Positions 1-8,574 of a DNA stretch of 64,000 bases are shown here, piece after piece. The DNA comes from Vreelandella arcis. GTDB lineage: Bacteria > Pseudomonadota > Gammaproteobacteria > Pseudomonadales > Halomonadaceae. Each line of letters starts with the position of its first letter. The first letter of the stretch is position 1. The notes beneath the pieces were generated by a model. That model was not told the origin of the DNA. It did not search any database and saw only the letters and a list, made by a program, of their open reading frames with translations. Position numbers and translations under genes: made by a program. The DNA is taken from assembly GCF_900103865.1 (NCBI RefSeq), contig NZ_FNII01000008.1, forward strand, positions 1 to 64,000, written 5' to 3'.

Positions 1-267
1 GGCACCGGTAAGGTGAGCGACGCACACATAGTCGATCTGGTACGCGAGCACTTTGACCTGCGTCCCTACGCGATCACCAAGATGCTTGACCTGCTGCACC
101 CGATGTATCAACTGACCGCTGCCTATGGGCATTTCGGTCGTGCACCGTTTGAGCACAGCTACACCTGGGTAGACGACAAAGGCGAAGCGCGCAAAGAGAC
201 CTTTATGGCCTTCCCGTGGGAAAGCACCGACAAAGCCGACGCACTACATCGGGCAGCCGCGCAGTAA
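1..267 (+). CDS. metK: S-adenosylmethionine synthetase, C-terminal end (partial)
   Basis: The reading frame is open from the first base and stops at 265-267, so only the last 88 codons are inside the window. The residues [16 protein letters not shown], then TAAYGHFGR, then FPWE and TDKADAL are the characteristic C-terminus of MetK. The enzyme makes S-adenosylmethionine from methionine and ATP in the cytoplasm. It sits just before an ABM-domain gene and luxS. LuxS recycles the S-ribosylhomocysteine that arises from SAM-dependent methylation, so the order metK-ABM-luxS groups two steps of the activated methyl cycle. Confidence 0.96.
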   Translation, partial: GTGKVSDAHIVDLVREHFDLRPYAITKMLDLLHPMYQLTAAYGHFGRAPFEHSYTWVDDKGEARKETFMAFPWESTDKADALHRAAAQ

Positions 268-296
268 TTTACCCCGCGACGCCACAGGAGAAATTT

Positions 297-641
297 ATGT
301 CGAGTAAGATTTACTGTATTGCCAACTTTAAACCTAAGCCTGGCAAGGAAAAAGATGTATTCAAGTCGTTACAAGTGTTAGAAGCTAACACCCGGCGTGA
401 AGACGGCTGCTTGCAGTACACCGTCACAAGACACATTGATCACCCTAACGCCAAAGGGGCGAGCTACCCGATCGTCTTTCACGAGATTTGGGCCAGTCGA
501 GGCGCGTTTGAGGCTCACTGCAACCGGCAGGAGATTAAGCAATTTTTTGCAGACCAGGTAGAAGCAGAAGACGGAAACATCGACCACGCCAATGTATGCG
601 TGTACACCGATGAACCGCACAATTTTGATGCGCCTCGGTAA
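297..641 (+). CDS. ABM-domain protein, putative quinol monooxygenase (copy 1)
   Basis: This 114-residue protein begins at an ATG with AGGAG seven bases upstream; an in-frame start further upstream lies inside metK and has no such site. It has the layout of the antibiotic-biosynthesis-monooxygenase (ABM) fold: an N-terminal strand (KIYCIANFKPKPGK), a central EDGCLQYTVTRHID strand and the FHEIWASRGAFEAHC segment. Relatives are YgiN-type quinol monooxygenases and LsrG, which acts on phospho-AI-2. It lies 29 bases after metK and 77 before luxS. A second copy, also immediately before a luxS, is at 33229-33576. The link to luxS makes a role in AI-2 or quinone chemistry possible, but the substrate is not shown by the sequence. 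Confidence 0.85.
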   Translation: MSSKIYCIANFKPKPGKEKDVFKSLQVLEANTRREDGCLQYTVTRHIDHPNAKGASYPIVFHEIWASRGAFEAHCNRQEIKQFFADQVEAEDGNIDHANVCVYTDEPHNFDAPR

Positions 642-718
642 AAAAATACTGCTCGCCAATTTACCGCTGAAGAGTTATCAACATTTTCTACGCACACTAA
701 CCACAGGATACCCACAGC

Positions 719-1186
719 ATGACCGAGCAAAAAATGAACGTTGAGAGCTTTAATCTGAACCACACTAAGGTAAAAGCGCCCTATGTACGCTTAGCCGATA
801 TTAAAGCCGGGCAAAACGGCGACCGCATTCATAAATACGATCTACGAATTTGCCAACCTAATCGTGCTCACATGGAAATGCCCGCCCTGCACTCCCTAGA
901 GCATTTAATGGCAGAGCTTTCGCGTAATCATTCAGATAAGGTCGTGGACATCAGCCCCATGGGTTGCCAAACCGGTTTCTACATCGCAATGATTAATCAT
1001 GACAACTATGATGACGTCTTAACTATTATTGAAAGAACATTGAACGACGTACTAGATGCTGAAGAAGTACCCGCTTGTAACGAAATGCAATGCGGTTGGG
1101 CGGCAAGCCATAGTTTAGACGGTGCTCAGGCACTCGCCCGTGACCTGCTCAGCAAGCGAAACGAGTGGACAAGCGTATTCGCTTGA
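719..1186 (+). CDS. luxS: S-ribosylhomocysteine lyase LuxS (copy 1)
   Basis: LuxS cleaves S-ribosylhomocysteine to homocysteine and DPD, the precursor of the signal AI-2. The 155-residue length is normal. The metal ligands are present as H58 and H62 in HSLEHL and C125 in QCGWAASH, and the catalytic cysteine as C83 in [12 protein letters not shown]. The N-terminus [17 protein letters not shown] is typical. The gene is preceded by an ABM-domain gene and metK and probably forms a methyl-cycle unit with them. A second intact luxS at 32707-33174 differs at about 21 of 155 positions by my count, leaving all these key residues unchanged. Having two luxS genes in one genome segment is unusual. Confidence 0.96.
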   Translation: MTEQKMNVESFNLNHTKVKAPYVRLADIKAGQNGDRIHKYDLRICQPNRAHMEMPALHSLEHLMAELSRNHSDKVVDISPMGCQTGFYIAMINHDNYDDVLTIIERTLNDVLDAEEVPACNEMQCGWAASHSLDGAQALARDLLSKRNEWTSVFA

Positions 1187-1313
1187 ACATCGCAAAAATA
1201 GCGGCGGCGAAAATCATCTACTCAAGAGACGGAAAAGTCATTAAGGTAATGATGTGTTAGGTAAGTAAACTAATAGCTAGCCCAATGAACCATCCCGACA
1301 TCAATGCCGCAAA

Positions 1314-1613
1314 ATGATCATACGCCTTGAAGATATTCGCGCCGCGCTTATCGAGGAACACTTCGATATAGCCACGCAATCGCCTAAAGTTATGCTTGAG
1401 GGGCCTTATCTAGGCCCGTTACTGCGTAATTCAATTGGCTTCCAGACAGCTGACATAGCACCGCAAAACAAACAGGATGTCCTACGCTCTATTGATGAAA
1501 CTTTGCATCAGCTTGACCAGGGCCGATATGGTCAATGCCTGACGTGCCACGAATGGATACCCCTGGCACAGTTGCAGCTGGAGCGGCGCTGCTTGGATTG
1601 CGCGCTGGCTTGA
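1314..1613 (+). CDS. Short DksA/TraR-like C4 zinc-finger protein
   Basis: This 99-residue protein ends in a zinc finger of the DksA/TraR kind, QCLTC...CLDC, preceded by DETLHQLDQGRYGQC, which matches the conserved helix-to-finger junction of the family. The spacing between the two CxxC pairs is 14 residues, three fewer than the usual 17. The N-terminal half (to about residue 60) does not look like the DksA coiled coil that enters the RNA polymerase secondary channel. No strong ribosome-binding site precedes the ATG. It is most likely a genuine small regulator of the YbiI/TraR type, but its function is unknown. It stands alone between luxS and an unknown gene, in rather AT-rich DNA. Confidence 0.72.
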   Translation: MIIRLEDIRAALIEEHFDIATQSPKVMLEGPYLGPLLRNSIGFQTADIAPQNKQDVLRSIDETLHQLDQGRYGQCLTCHEWIPLAQLQLERRCLDCALA

Positions 1614-1844
1614 ACAGCCCAGCAAACGCGTCAAGGAACACCAATGAACAACCACGGTCTACGTAGTCTGGATACTAGGCGTTAACCCCCAGATACCTTA
1701 ATTCCAAGGTCGCTGGTAACTGTAGAGGTTATTTATGATTCAGTTACAGCTCATCCCCATTACCTCCCGCCCCCATTGCCCTCCTTCACCACCCTAGACA
1801 TCGTTTTTCCTTTTGCTATTTCATTTTTTGATTAAGGAAAACGC

Positions 1845-2078
1845 ATGTATAGCCACACAACTATCGTTCCCGATGTGGGCGAGCTTTCATCTCAAGATGG
1901 ATGGATTAGCGTTCATCATCATTTACCTATTGATCCGCGTGCTCACCTACTAGTGGTCTATCAAGACATTCACGGTTCGGGCGTTACCTCAGCTATTTTA
2001 GAAAAAGGTCGGTTCCTCAGCACCACTAATCGAGCACTGGTGCGCGGCGTGAAGACTTGGCGGTACATGCACGATTAG
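1845..2078 (+). CDS. Small protein of unknown function
   Basis: I do not recognise this 77-residue protein. It begins at an ATG with AAGGAAA at good spacing, which supports it as a real gene. It contains DGWISVHHHLPIDPRAHLLVVYQDIHGSG, a histidine-rich patch followed by a hydrophobic strand, and ends in VKTWRYMHD. There is no signal peptide or membrane segment. The 230 bases before it hold no other gene. It ends 56 bases before prfC and could be co-transcribed with it. The main alternative is a spurious frame, but the ribosome-binding site and AT-rich leader argue for expression. Confidence 0.5.
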   Translation: MYSHTTIVPDVGELSSQDGWISVHHHLPIDPRAHLLVVYQDIHGSGVTSAILEKGRFLSTTNRALVRGVKTWRYMHD

Positions 2079-2134
2079 AGCAGCTTTTACCTCGTCGCAT
2101 TGATGAATATTCACCCAAGCTGGTCTGATCCAAT

Positions 2135-3751
2135 ATGCCTCTAGAAAATACGAACCACAGCGATACTATTTTACAGCGTGAAGTAAAGCGTCGACGCACT
2201 TTCGCAATCATTTCGCACCCTGACGCCGGTAAAACCACTCTGACTGAAAAGCTTTTAATGTATGGCGGCGCAATACGCTCTGCGGGTACGGTAAAAGCCA
2301 AGAAAAGCCAGCAATTTGCAACGTCAGACTGGATGGAAGTAGAAAAGCAGCGCGGTATTTCTGTCGCCAGCTCTGTCATGCAATTCGAGCACCAGAATTG
2401 TGTCATTAACCTGTTGGATACCCCCGGTCACCAAGACTTTTCCGAAGATACCTATCGCGTACTTACCGCAGTCGATGCGGCGTTAATGGTGATTGATGCC
2501 GCCAAGGGCGTCGAAGCGCAAACCATTAAGCTGCTCGAAGTCTGTCGTCTGCGTAAAACACCGGTCATTACGTTCATCAATAAAATGGATCGCGAAGTTC
2601 GCGACCCTTTAGAGCTAATTGACGAAATTGAAAATATTCTGAAGCTATCGTGCGCCCCCATTACTTGGCCGGTGGGCATGGGCAAGGACTTTGCGGGTGT
2701 CTACGACCTGCAACAGGCCCAAATGCTTAAATTTACACCCGGTGAAAATCAGCGGGATCAGGAAGAAATAGAAGTGCTGGATGGTGCCGATCACCCCTAT
2801 CTACGCAACCACTATCCAATCGCCCACGCCACTTTTAAAGAAGAATTAGACATTATAGAAGCCGCCGCCACCCCATTCGATCAACAGTCCTTTTTAGATG
2901 GCGATGTTTCGCCTGTCTTTTTTGGCTCGGCAATCAATAATTTCGGCGTCCGCGATATTTTAAAAGCATTAGTTGAATGGGCACCCTCACCGCGCCCTCG
3001 CCCAGCACGTCAGCGTATTGTTTATCCAGACGCCACCGATTTCACGGGCATCGTGTTCAAAATACAAGCCAATATGAACCCGCAACATCGTGATCGTATC
3101 GCCTTTCTACGTATTTGCTCAGGCGAATATCAACAAGGTTTGAAAGTTAAACATGTACGCAGCGCAAAGCCTATTCGTCTTGATCACGCCATTACCTTTA
3201 TGGCCCAAGAACGTGCTCATCTTTCCAGTGCCTACGCGGGGGATATTATTGGCATTCCCAATCACGGAAAGCTGCGTATCGGAGACGTTCTTACCCAAGG
3301 CGAAATGGTTGAGTTAGAGGGCATACCTCACTTTTCACCAGAGATTTTCAAAGTTGCCCGGCTCAACGACCCCCTTCGAGCAAAACAGCTTAATAAAGCC
3401 CTAAAAGAACTTGGTGAGGAAGGCACCATCCAGGTCTTTGACCCTCTGGAAAAAACCGGCATTGTACTAGGAGCAGTTGGCCAGTTGCAGTTTGAAACTG
3501 TGGCGCATCGCTTGCTGACCGAATACAAAATTGATGCAACGTTTGAAACCGTGCCCATCAAAAAAGCGTTCTGGATAGACGGACAAGACGCTCATGTAAA
3601 AAGGTTTTCTCAAGCCAACACCAATCGTTTAGCGCGCGATGCGTCAGGTGCACTGGCCTTCATGTCACCCAACAATGCGGTACTGGAAGTTACCATGGAA
3701 AAATGGCCGGATATTACCTTCCAAAGCACACGAGAAATCGGTGCCGTATAA
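2135..3751 (+). CDS. prfC: Peptide chain release factor 3
   Basis: RF3 is the translational GTPase that removes RF1 and RF2 from the ribosome after termination. The 538-residue length fits the family. The G motifs are visible: HPDAGKTTLTEKLL (G1), the switch region ending in KQRGISV, DTPGHQDFSEDTYR (G3) and FINKMDRE (G4). The C-terminal part has the EF-G-like domain arrangement, for example VGQLQFETVAHRLLTEY. No strong Shine-Dalgarno sequence precedes the ATG. Its codons are more AT-rich than those of helD immediately downstream. Confidence 0.96.
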   Translation: MPLENTNHSDTILQREVKRRRTFAIISHPDAGKTTLTEKLLMYGGAIRSAGTVKAKKSQQFATSDWMEVEKQRGISVASSVMQFEHQNCVINLLDTPGHQDFSEDTYRVLTAVDAALMVIDAAKGVEAQTIKLLEVCRLRKTPVITFINKMDREVRDPLELIDEIENILKLSCAPITWPVGMGKDFAGVYDLQQAQMLKFTPGENQRDQEEIEVLDGADHPYLRNHYPIAHATFKEELDIIEAAATPFDQQSFLDGDVSPVFFGSAINNFGVRDILKALVEWAPSPRPRPARQRIVYPDATDFTGIVFKIQANMNPQHRDRIAFLRICSGEYQQGLKVKHVRSAKPIRLDHAITFMAQERAHLSSAYAGDIIGIPNHGKLRIGDVLTQGEMVELEGIPHFSPEIFKVARLNDPLRAKQLNKALKELGEEGTIQVFDPLEKTGIVLGAVGQLQFETVAHRLLTEYKIDATFETVPIKKAFWIDGQDAHVKRFSQANTNRLARDASGALAFMSPNNAVLEVTMEKWPDITFQSTREIGAV

Positions 3752-3803
3752 CGATAACGGCACATGTCACACACTTAACTGACGAATCCCGCGTACAGAT
3801 ACC

Positions 3804-5879
3804 ATGACGACTTCCAATGACCAACCCCAGCGCGACGCCGAGCAGCGTCATCTTCACGATATTCTGCAGCGCATCCGCGCCAATATCAGCGAGCTTGATG
3901 AGCGACTCACCGCCTACGCAGACGATATTCAGTCGCAAAAAGAGTATCTGTGGAACAGCCGCGACGAGATGGATCACATTGAAAAGATCTCGGCACGCGA
4001 ATCCATTCAACAGTCGGTGATGACCGGCGACAACGCGTTAACACGACGCAAACGGCTGGAAAAGCTTAAGGATTCGCCCTACTTTGGGCGCTTCGACTTT
4101 ACCCGCCACGGTAGTCAGGAACCCATTTACATTGGCGTCCATCACTTTCGCGACGATCTGGCTGGACAAAACCGCGTCTATGACTGGCGCGCGCCTATCG
4201 CCTCGCTGTTCTACGACTACGAAACCGGCCCGGCGGTCTACGCAAGCCCGGAGGGCAACGTGGCGGGGGAAATTACCCTTAAGCGCCAGTTTCGCATCAA
4301 GGGCAGCGCTATTGAGCTGATGATCGACAGCGCGGTTCACGTGGTGGACGATGTACTGCAGGACGAGCTGAGTCGCGCCTCGGACGAGGGCATGAAGAAC
4401 ATTGTTGCCACGATCCAGCGCGACCAGAATGCCATTATCCGTAACGACGAAGCCAATGTGCTGATCATTCAGGGTGTAGCGGGATCGGGCAAAACATCCA
4501 TTGCGCTGCACCGGATTGCCTATCTGCTCTACCGCTTCAAGGATACTCTGTCGTCTGAAGACATTCTGATCATTTCGCCCAACCGCGTGTTTGCCGATTA
4601 CATTTCCAACGTACTGCCGGAACTTGGCGAGGAAACGGTCAACGAAATCGGCATGGAAGACCTGGCAGACGAGCTGCTTGACGGCCAATACCGATTTGAG
4701 ACCTTTTTCGAGCAGACCACCGCCCTGCTGGAAAAAAACGACGAAGCGATGAAAGCACGCCTGCGCTTCAAGGCCTCGACAGACTTTCTCGCCCAGCTGG
4801 ATCAGTATGCTGCCCACGTTGAGGCAAACCGTTTCAGCGCCGAGGACATATGGATCGCCCGGCGTCTTGTGCCCGCCTGGCTGCTGGAGGAGGTATTTCG
4901 CAAGCACCGCCACCTCCCGACCAACGAGCGGGTTAAGCAGGTCTGCTGGGAAATTGAGCGAAAAATCGGCAATCAGTACAACTACGACCTGGAGCGCGAG
5001 GAGCGCAATACGCTGAAGGCAGCGGTCAAGAACATGCTTAAGCAGTCCACCCTGCGCGAGACCTACAAAGGCTTTTACCAATGGCTCGGGCAGCCCGAGA
5101 TGTTCAAGACCGCGTCGCGCGGGCGGCTTGAGTATGCCGATGTCTTTCCGCTGATCTATCTGAAAATGCGTCTGGAGAGCGTGCAGTCAACGTGGCGTAA
5201 CGTTAAACACCTGCTGATCGATGAAATGCAGGACTACACGCCAGTGCAATATGCCGTGATTGGGCGACTGTTCTCATGCAAGAAAACCATCCTGGGCGAT
5301 GCCTACCAGTCGGTGAACCCTTACAGCGCCTCTAAAGCAGAGGAAATTCGACAGGTGCTACGCCAGGCTATGTGCGTCACGCTCAACAAGAGCTACCGCT
5401 CCAGCATCGAGATCACCCACTTCGCCCAGCAAATTGCTTATAACCCCGATCTTGAAGCGATTGAGCGCCACGGCGAGCCGCCTAGTGTCAAGCGCTATGC
5501 TAATCGCCAGGCAGAACTTGCCGCGATTGCCGACATGGCTCGTGCGTTTACAAAATCCGACCACAACACGCTGGGGATTGTGTGCAAAACCCAGAAACAG
5601 GCGCGCAAAGTGTTTGACGCTCTGAATGGCGAGTTTGACCGTTTGCAGCTGTTAAGCGAACAGAGTGCCGCCTTTGGTCAGGGGATTATCATCTGTACCG
5701 CGCACATGGCCAAGGGACTGGAATTTGACCGGGTGATTGTGCCGGACGTTAGCGAAAAAAATTACGCCACCGACATGGAACGCAACTTACTATACGTCGC
5801 TTGCACAAGGGCAATGCACCGCTTAGACCTGACCCATACCGGCCTACCAACGGCATTTCTCGCAAGAGAAATAGCCTAG
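3804..5879 (+). CDS. helD: HelD-like superfamily 1 ATPase (RNA polymerase recycling or DNA helicase IV type)
   Basis: This 691-residue UvrD/Rep-like protein has an N-terminal alpha-helical arm (residues 1-80, rich in charged residues) followed by a split helicase core. Motif I is GVAGSGKTSIALHRIAYLLYR near residue 225. Motif II is LLIDEMQDYTPVQY, followed by GDAYQSVNPY, then NKSYRSSIEITHFAQQI, TAHMAKGLEFDRVIVPD and NLLYVACTRAMHRLDLTH. This arrangement matches HelD of Gram-positive bacteria, which releases RNA polymerase from stalled complexes, better than UvrD itself. Whether it acts on RNA polymerase here is inferred. Its stop codon overlaps the stop of the convergent unknown gene by four bases. 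Confidence 0.88.
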   Translation: MTTSNDQPQRDAEQRHLHDILQRIRANISELDERLTAYADDIQSQKEYLWNSRDEMDHIEKISARESIQQSVMTGDNALTRRKRLEKLKDSPYFGRFDFTRHGSQEPIYIGVHHFRDDLAGQNRVYDWRAPIASLFYDYETGPAVYASPEGNVAGEITLKRQFRIKGSAIELMIDSAVHVVDDVLQDELSRASDEGMKNIVATIQRDQNAIIRNDEANVLIIQGVAGSGKTSIALHRIAYLLYRFKDTLSSEDILIISPNRVFADYISNVLPELGEETVNEIGMEDLADELLDGQYRFETFFEQTTALLEKNDEAMKARLRFKASTDFLAQLDQYAAHVEANRFSAEDIWIARRLVPAWLLEEVFRKHRHLPTNERVKQVCWEIERKIGNQYNYDLEREERNTLKAAVKNMLKQSTLRETYKGFYQWLGQPEMFKTASRGRLEYADVFPLIYLKMRLESVQSTWRNVKHLLIDEMQDYTPVQYAVIGRLFSCKKTILGDAYQSVNPYSASKAEEIRQVLRQAMCVTLNKSYRSSIEITHFAQQIAYNPDLEAIERHGEPPSVKRYANRQAELAAIADMARAFTKSDHNTLGIVCKTQKQARKVFDALNGEFDRLQLLSEQSAAFGQGIIICTAHMAKGLEFDRVIVPDVSEKNYATDMERNLLYVACTRAMHRLDLTHTGLPTAFLAREIA

Positions 5880-6331
5880 CTAGACTGAAAAAGATCGTGT
5901 GCACGAATTTCATCATCAACTACTAACTGTAAGTGGCGTAAATGACGTAGATGGGGCAGCGCCTCGTCGACGCCAGCCAACGCATAGGATAATGCATCAG
6001 CGCTGGCTACTAGACCGTCAGCGCTTCCTGGCATGGAGAGCGATAATGAGACGAGTTCTTTCTGATCGGCAACAGTTAACACTCTTCGGTAACACTGCTG
6101 CTGCTGCCACTGCGCCTCCGCATCTACTGTCTCAGGAGGCGCGAATTTAATCGTTTTTGGCCCTTGCTGGAAATGTGACGACAATCCCCACGCTTCACCA
6201 ATCACCTCGTTTCCTAAAGAAGCGATTTGTTGAGGTGTCGCGGGTATCGCCGTTGCCGACATTTTAGTGAACTCATGGTCTGAGGATTGAATCTCAACGT
6301 TAACCGCAGAACGTTTTAACGAAAGCATCAT
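5876..6331 (-). CDS. Conserved-looking protein of unknown function
   Basis: I do not recognise this 151-residue soluble protein. It starts at two adjacent ATG codons preceded by AGAGGAAA, which is convincing. It has no membrane segment or obvious motif. The middle is glutamine-rich (DAEAQWQQQQCYRR) and the C-terminal half carries SGSADGLVASADALSYAL-like helices ending in HLRHLRHLQLVVDDE. It lies upstream-to-downstream after cfa's convergent partner helD, overlapping the helD stop codon by four bases, so the two transcripts must converge. Confidence 0.6.
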   Translation of the reverse strand: MMLSLKRSAVNVEIQSSDHEFTKMSATAIPATPQQIASLGNEVIGEAWGLSSHFQQGPKTIKFAPPETVDAEAQWQQQQCYRRVLTVADQKELVSLSLSMPGSADGLVASADALSYALAGVDEALPHLRHLRHLQLVVDDEIRAHDLFQSS

Positions 6332-6377
6332 TTTCCTCTGTAATGGTTAATTGAGCTGCGAGGCTGACCTTCCATAA

Positions 6378-7601
6378 CTAACTCACGCGTTCGTAACCAC
6401 CCGCTACGCCTTTTTTACTGAACACAAACTGCCAAAGCTGGATTTCACGGGCGCGGAAGGCGCCCGCACAGCTAAGCAAGTAGTAGCGCCACATGCGGTA
6501 AAAGGTGTAATCAAAACGGTCACGAAACGCGGGCCAGTTGGCTTCAAAATTGGCATGCCAAGCCATGAGCGTCTTGTCGTAGTCGGCCCCAAAGTTGTGG
6601 ACGTCTTCTACGACAAACAACCCTTCCGCCGCATCGGTGACTTGACCCAAGACCGGCAACTCACCATTGGGAAAAATATACTTATCAATCCACGGGTCGC
6701 ACGCCGTGGCGCGTAGATTTTTACCAATGGTGTGAAGCAGAAAAAGGCCATCGTCTTTCAGGCAGCGATGAGCAACGTCCATAAATTCGCGATAGTTTTT
6801 ATGCCCAACATGCTCGAACATGCCAATACTCACGATACGATCAAACTGTTCGGTTTCGTCACGGTAATCTTTCAGACGAAACTCGACGGGCAAGCCATTT
6901 TGCATCAGGCTCTTTCCGTATTCTGCCTGCTCCCGAGAGATGGTCAACCCGACGCATTCAACCCCGTAATGCTCGGCGGCGTAAGCCATAAAACTGCCCC
7001 AACCGCAGCCGATATCCAGCACCCGCATGCCGGGCTCTAACTGCAATTTACGGCAGATCAGGTCGAGCTTAGCCTCTTGCGCTTCATCGAGGGTGTTGGC
7101 GTTTTTCCAATAACCGCAAGTGTAGGTCATGCGCTGATCGAGCATAGCGGCATAAAAGTCGTTGCCTAGATCGTAATGCTTTTCGCCCACTTCCCAGGCG
7201 CGTTTAGCACTCTGACGATTAAGCAGCCTAGCCCGCAGTGCATGATAAGTTAACTGCATTGGCTTAATCCGTTGGTGAAGCTGAGCACGCATCAAGCGAT
7301 AAAAGAATTGATCCAGCGACTCGGCGTCCCAATCGCCATTCATGTAGCTCTCGCCGAAGCCTAAATTACCTCGCGAGAGTGCAGTATCGATAACGCCTGG
7401 CGCTTTTAGTTGAATATCCCACGGCCGTTCGCCGTTGATCTCAATCTCCGCTTGTTTAAATAAATGAGCGAAGAAGCGATGGGAAGATAAGCGCTCGTCA
7501 AAAACCACGCGTGTTTTTTCTAAGGTTGGTAAATTCAAGGTAACACCCCTCGTATCCCCGTGAGTGAATCCGTAACACCTTTTCTTTAAGCATAGAACCA
7601 T
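6378..7601 (-). CDS. cfa: Cyclopropane-fatty-acyl-phospholipid synthase
   Basis: Cfa transfers a methylene group from SAM to the double bond of unsaturated phospholipid acyl chains, a membrane modification linked to stationary phase, acid and salt stress. The SAM site is VLDIGCGWGSFMAYAAEHYG, followed by GLTISREQAEY. Also visible are KHYDLGNDFYAAMLD, FDRIVSIGMFEHVGHKNY, the bicarbonate/lipid-site region DPWIDKYIFPNGELP and the C-terminal CAGAFRAREIQLWQFVFSKKG. The first ATG (7601) has no clear ribosome-binding site. A TTG at 7538 is preceded by AGGGG at seven bases and gives a length of 386, closer to E. coli Cfa, so the true start may be there. Confidence 0.95.
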   Translation of the reverse strand: MVLCLKKRCYGFTHGDTRGVTLNLPTLEKTRVVFDERLSSHRFFAHLFKQAEIEINGERPWDIQLKAPGVIDTALSRGNLGFGESYMNGDWDAESLDQFFYRLMRAQLHQRIKPMQLTYHALRARLLNRQSAKRAWEVGEKHYDLGNDFYAAMLDQRMTYTCGYWKNANTLDEAQEAKLDLICRKLQLEPGMRVLDIGCGWGSFMAYAAEHYGVECVGLTISREQAEYGKSLMQNGLPVEFRLKDYRDETEQFDRIVSIGMFEHVGHKNYREFMDVAHRCLKDDGLFLLHTIGKNLRATACDPWIDKYIFPNGELPVLGQVTDAAEGLFVVEDVHNFGADYDKTLMAWHANFEANWPAFRDRFDYTFYRMWRYYLLSCAGAFRAREIQLWQFVFSKKGVAGGYERVS

Positions 7602-7654
7602 CTACGACGTTGGTGAAATATCCTGCACGATCAATGACTCCACAATGGCCAAAA

Positions 7655-7687
7655 AAAAGCCGGCCCTCATGAAGAGGGCCGGCTTTT
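7655..7687 (-). terminator. Rho-independent terminator of the UspA gene
   Basis: A 14-base perfect inverted repeat (arms 7655-7668 and 7674-7687, 5-base loop) is followed on the minus strand by a run of eight T. It lies nine bases after the UspA stop codon and insulates cfa from the UspA-SulP unit. Confidence 0.92.
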
Positions 7688-7695
7688 GGGGAGAA

Positions 7696-8556
7696 CTAGC
7701 GCAATATCAGTACAGGAATAGTGCTCTTACGCAGCATCTCCGTGGTGGTACTGCCCACCAACAGGTGGCGAATGCGTGAATGCCCGTAGGCCCCCATGAT
7801 CATCATGTCGATGTCGTTATCTTTTGCGTAGGCGTGAAGCGTGGTTTCCACTTCACCAGCACGAATTGCTCCTTCAGCCTCATGCCCGGCGTCGCGCAAC
7901 GTGGTTAATGCCCACTCCAATTGCGAGCTATGTTCGCCGGTATTCGCGCCTACGATTACCACATGGCAGGCGATACCGTTAAACAACGGGCTCTTGGCCA
8001 ACATTTCGATGCCCGTACGTGCTGTTTTGCTGCCGTCGAAGGCCATCATCACCTTCTCCGGGGTTTTAAAGCCGCCCCGGGGCACCATCAAAATAGGCCG
8101 ATGCATTTCGCGCACCACGCGCTCAAGGTTTGAGCCCAGGTGCCCGCTGGCCTGGTCGGCGGTTTCGCCGCGTTTTCCCATGACCAATAAGCGTACGTCT
8201 TTTTCGAGCTCAACCAAGGTTTCCACCAGCGTGCCATTACGCTGACGCGTGGCGGGGTCGGCAATGCCGTCTTCGATCGCACGCGCCTTGGCTGCGTCCA
8301 GCATCAACTTGCCTTGCTCGCGGTTAATTTTGGCCCGCTGCTCGTCAAGGTCGGAAAGCTCCTCCATGAGCTTTTCCCGTGCGCCGAGGCGCAGACTCCC
8401 TGACAGGTTGGCGTCTTCGCTGGTTTGCGGATGGTTGTCCACCACGTGGACGAACACCAGCGGTGCGTTCAGCGCCTGGCTGGCCCAGGCGGCATAGTCG
8501 CATACGCTTTCAGAAAACTGTGAACCGTCGATCGCGGCTAATACTTGTTCAGACAT
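7696..8556 (-). CDS. Tandem-domain universal stress protein (UspA family)
   Basis: The 286-residue protein holds two UspA domains. The first begins QVLAAIDGSQFSESVCDYAAW and carries VMGKRG...HLGSNLERVV. The second begins KVMMAFDGSKTARTGIEMLA and ends GAYGHSRIRHLLVGSTTTEML, the G-x2-G-x9-G(S/T) nucleotide-binding signature, so ATP binding is likely. It ends just before a strong terminator and starts 18 bases after the SulP gene on the same strand, so the two are very probably one operon. UspA proteins often accompany SulP transporters and may sense cellular energy state for them; that role is inferred. Confidence 0.94.
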   Translation of the reverse strand: MSEQVLAAIDGSQFSESVCDYAAWASQALNAPLVFVHVVDNHPQTSEDANLSGSLRLGAREKLMEELSDLDEQRAKINREQGKLMLDAAKARAIEDGIADPATRQRNGTLVETLVELEKDVRLLVMGKRGETADQASGHLGSNLERVVREMHRPILMVPRGGFKTPEKVMMAFDGSKTARTGIEMLAKSPLFNGIACHVVIVGANTGEHSSQLEWALTTLRDAGHEAEGAIRAGEVETTLHAYAKDNDIDMMIMGAYGHSRIRHLLVGSTTTEMLRKSTIPVLILR

Positions 8557-8574
8557 TGTGTGCTCCTTGCCTTG

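Noticed and set aside
4038-5081. A 347-codon open frame on the minus strand within helD
   Set aside because: It is entirely antisense to the conserved helicase core, has no ribosome-binding site and no recognisable domain.
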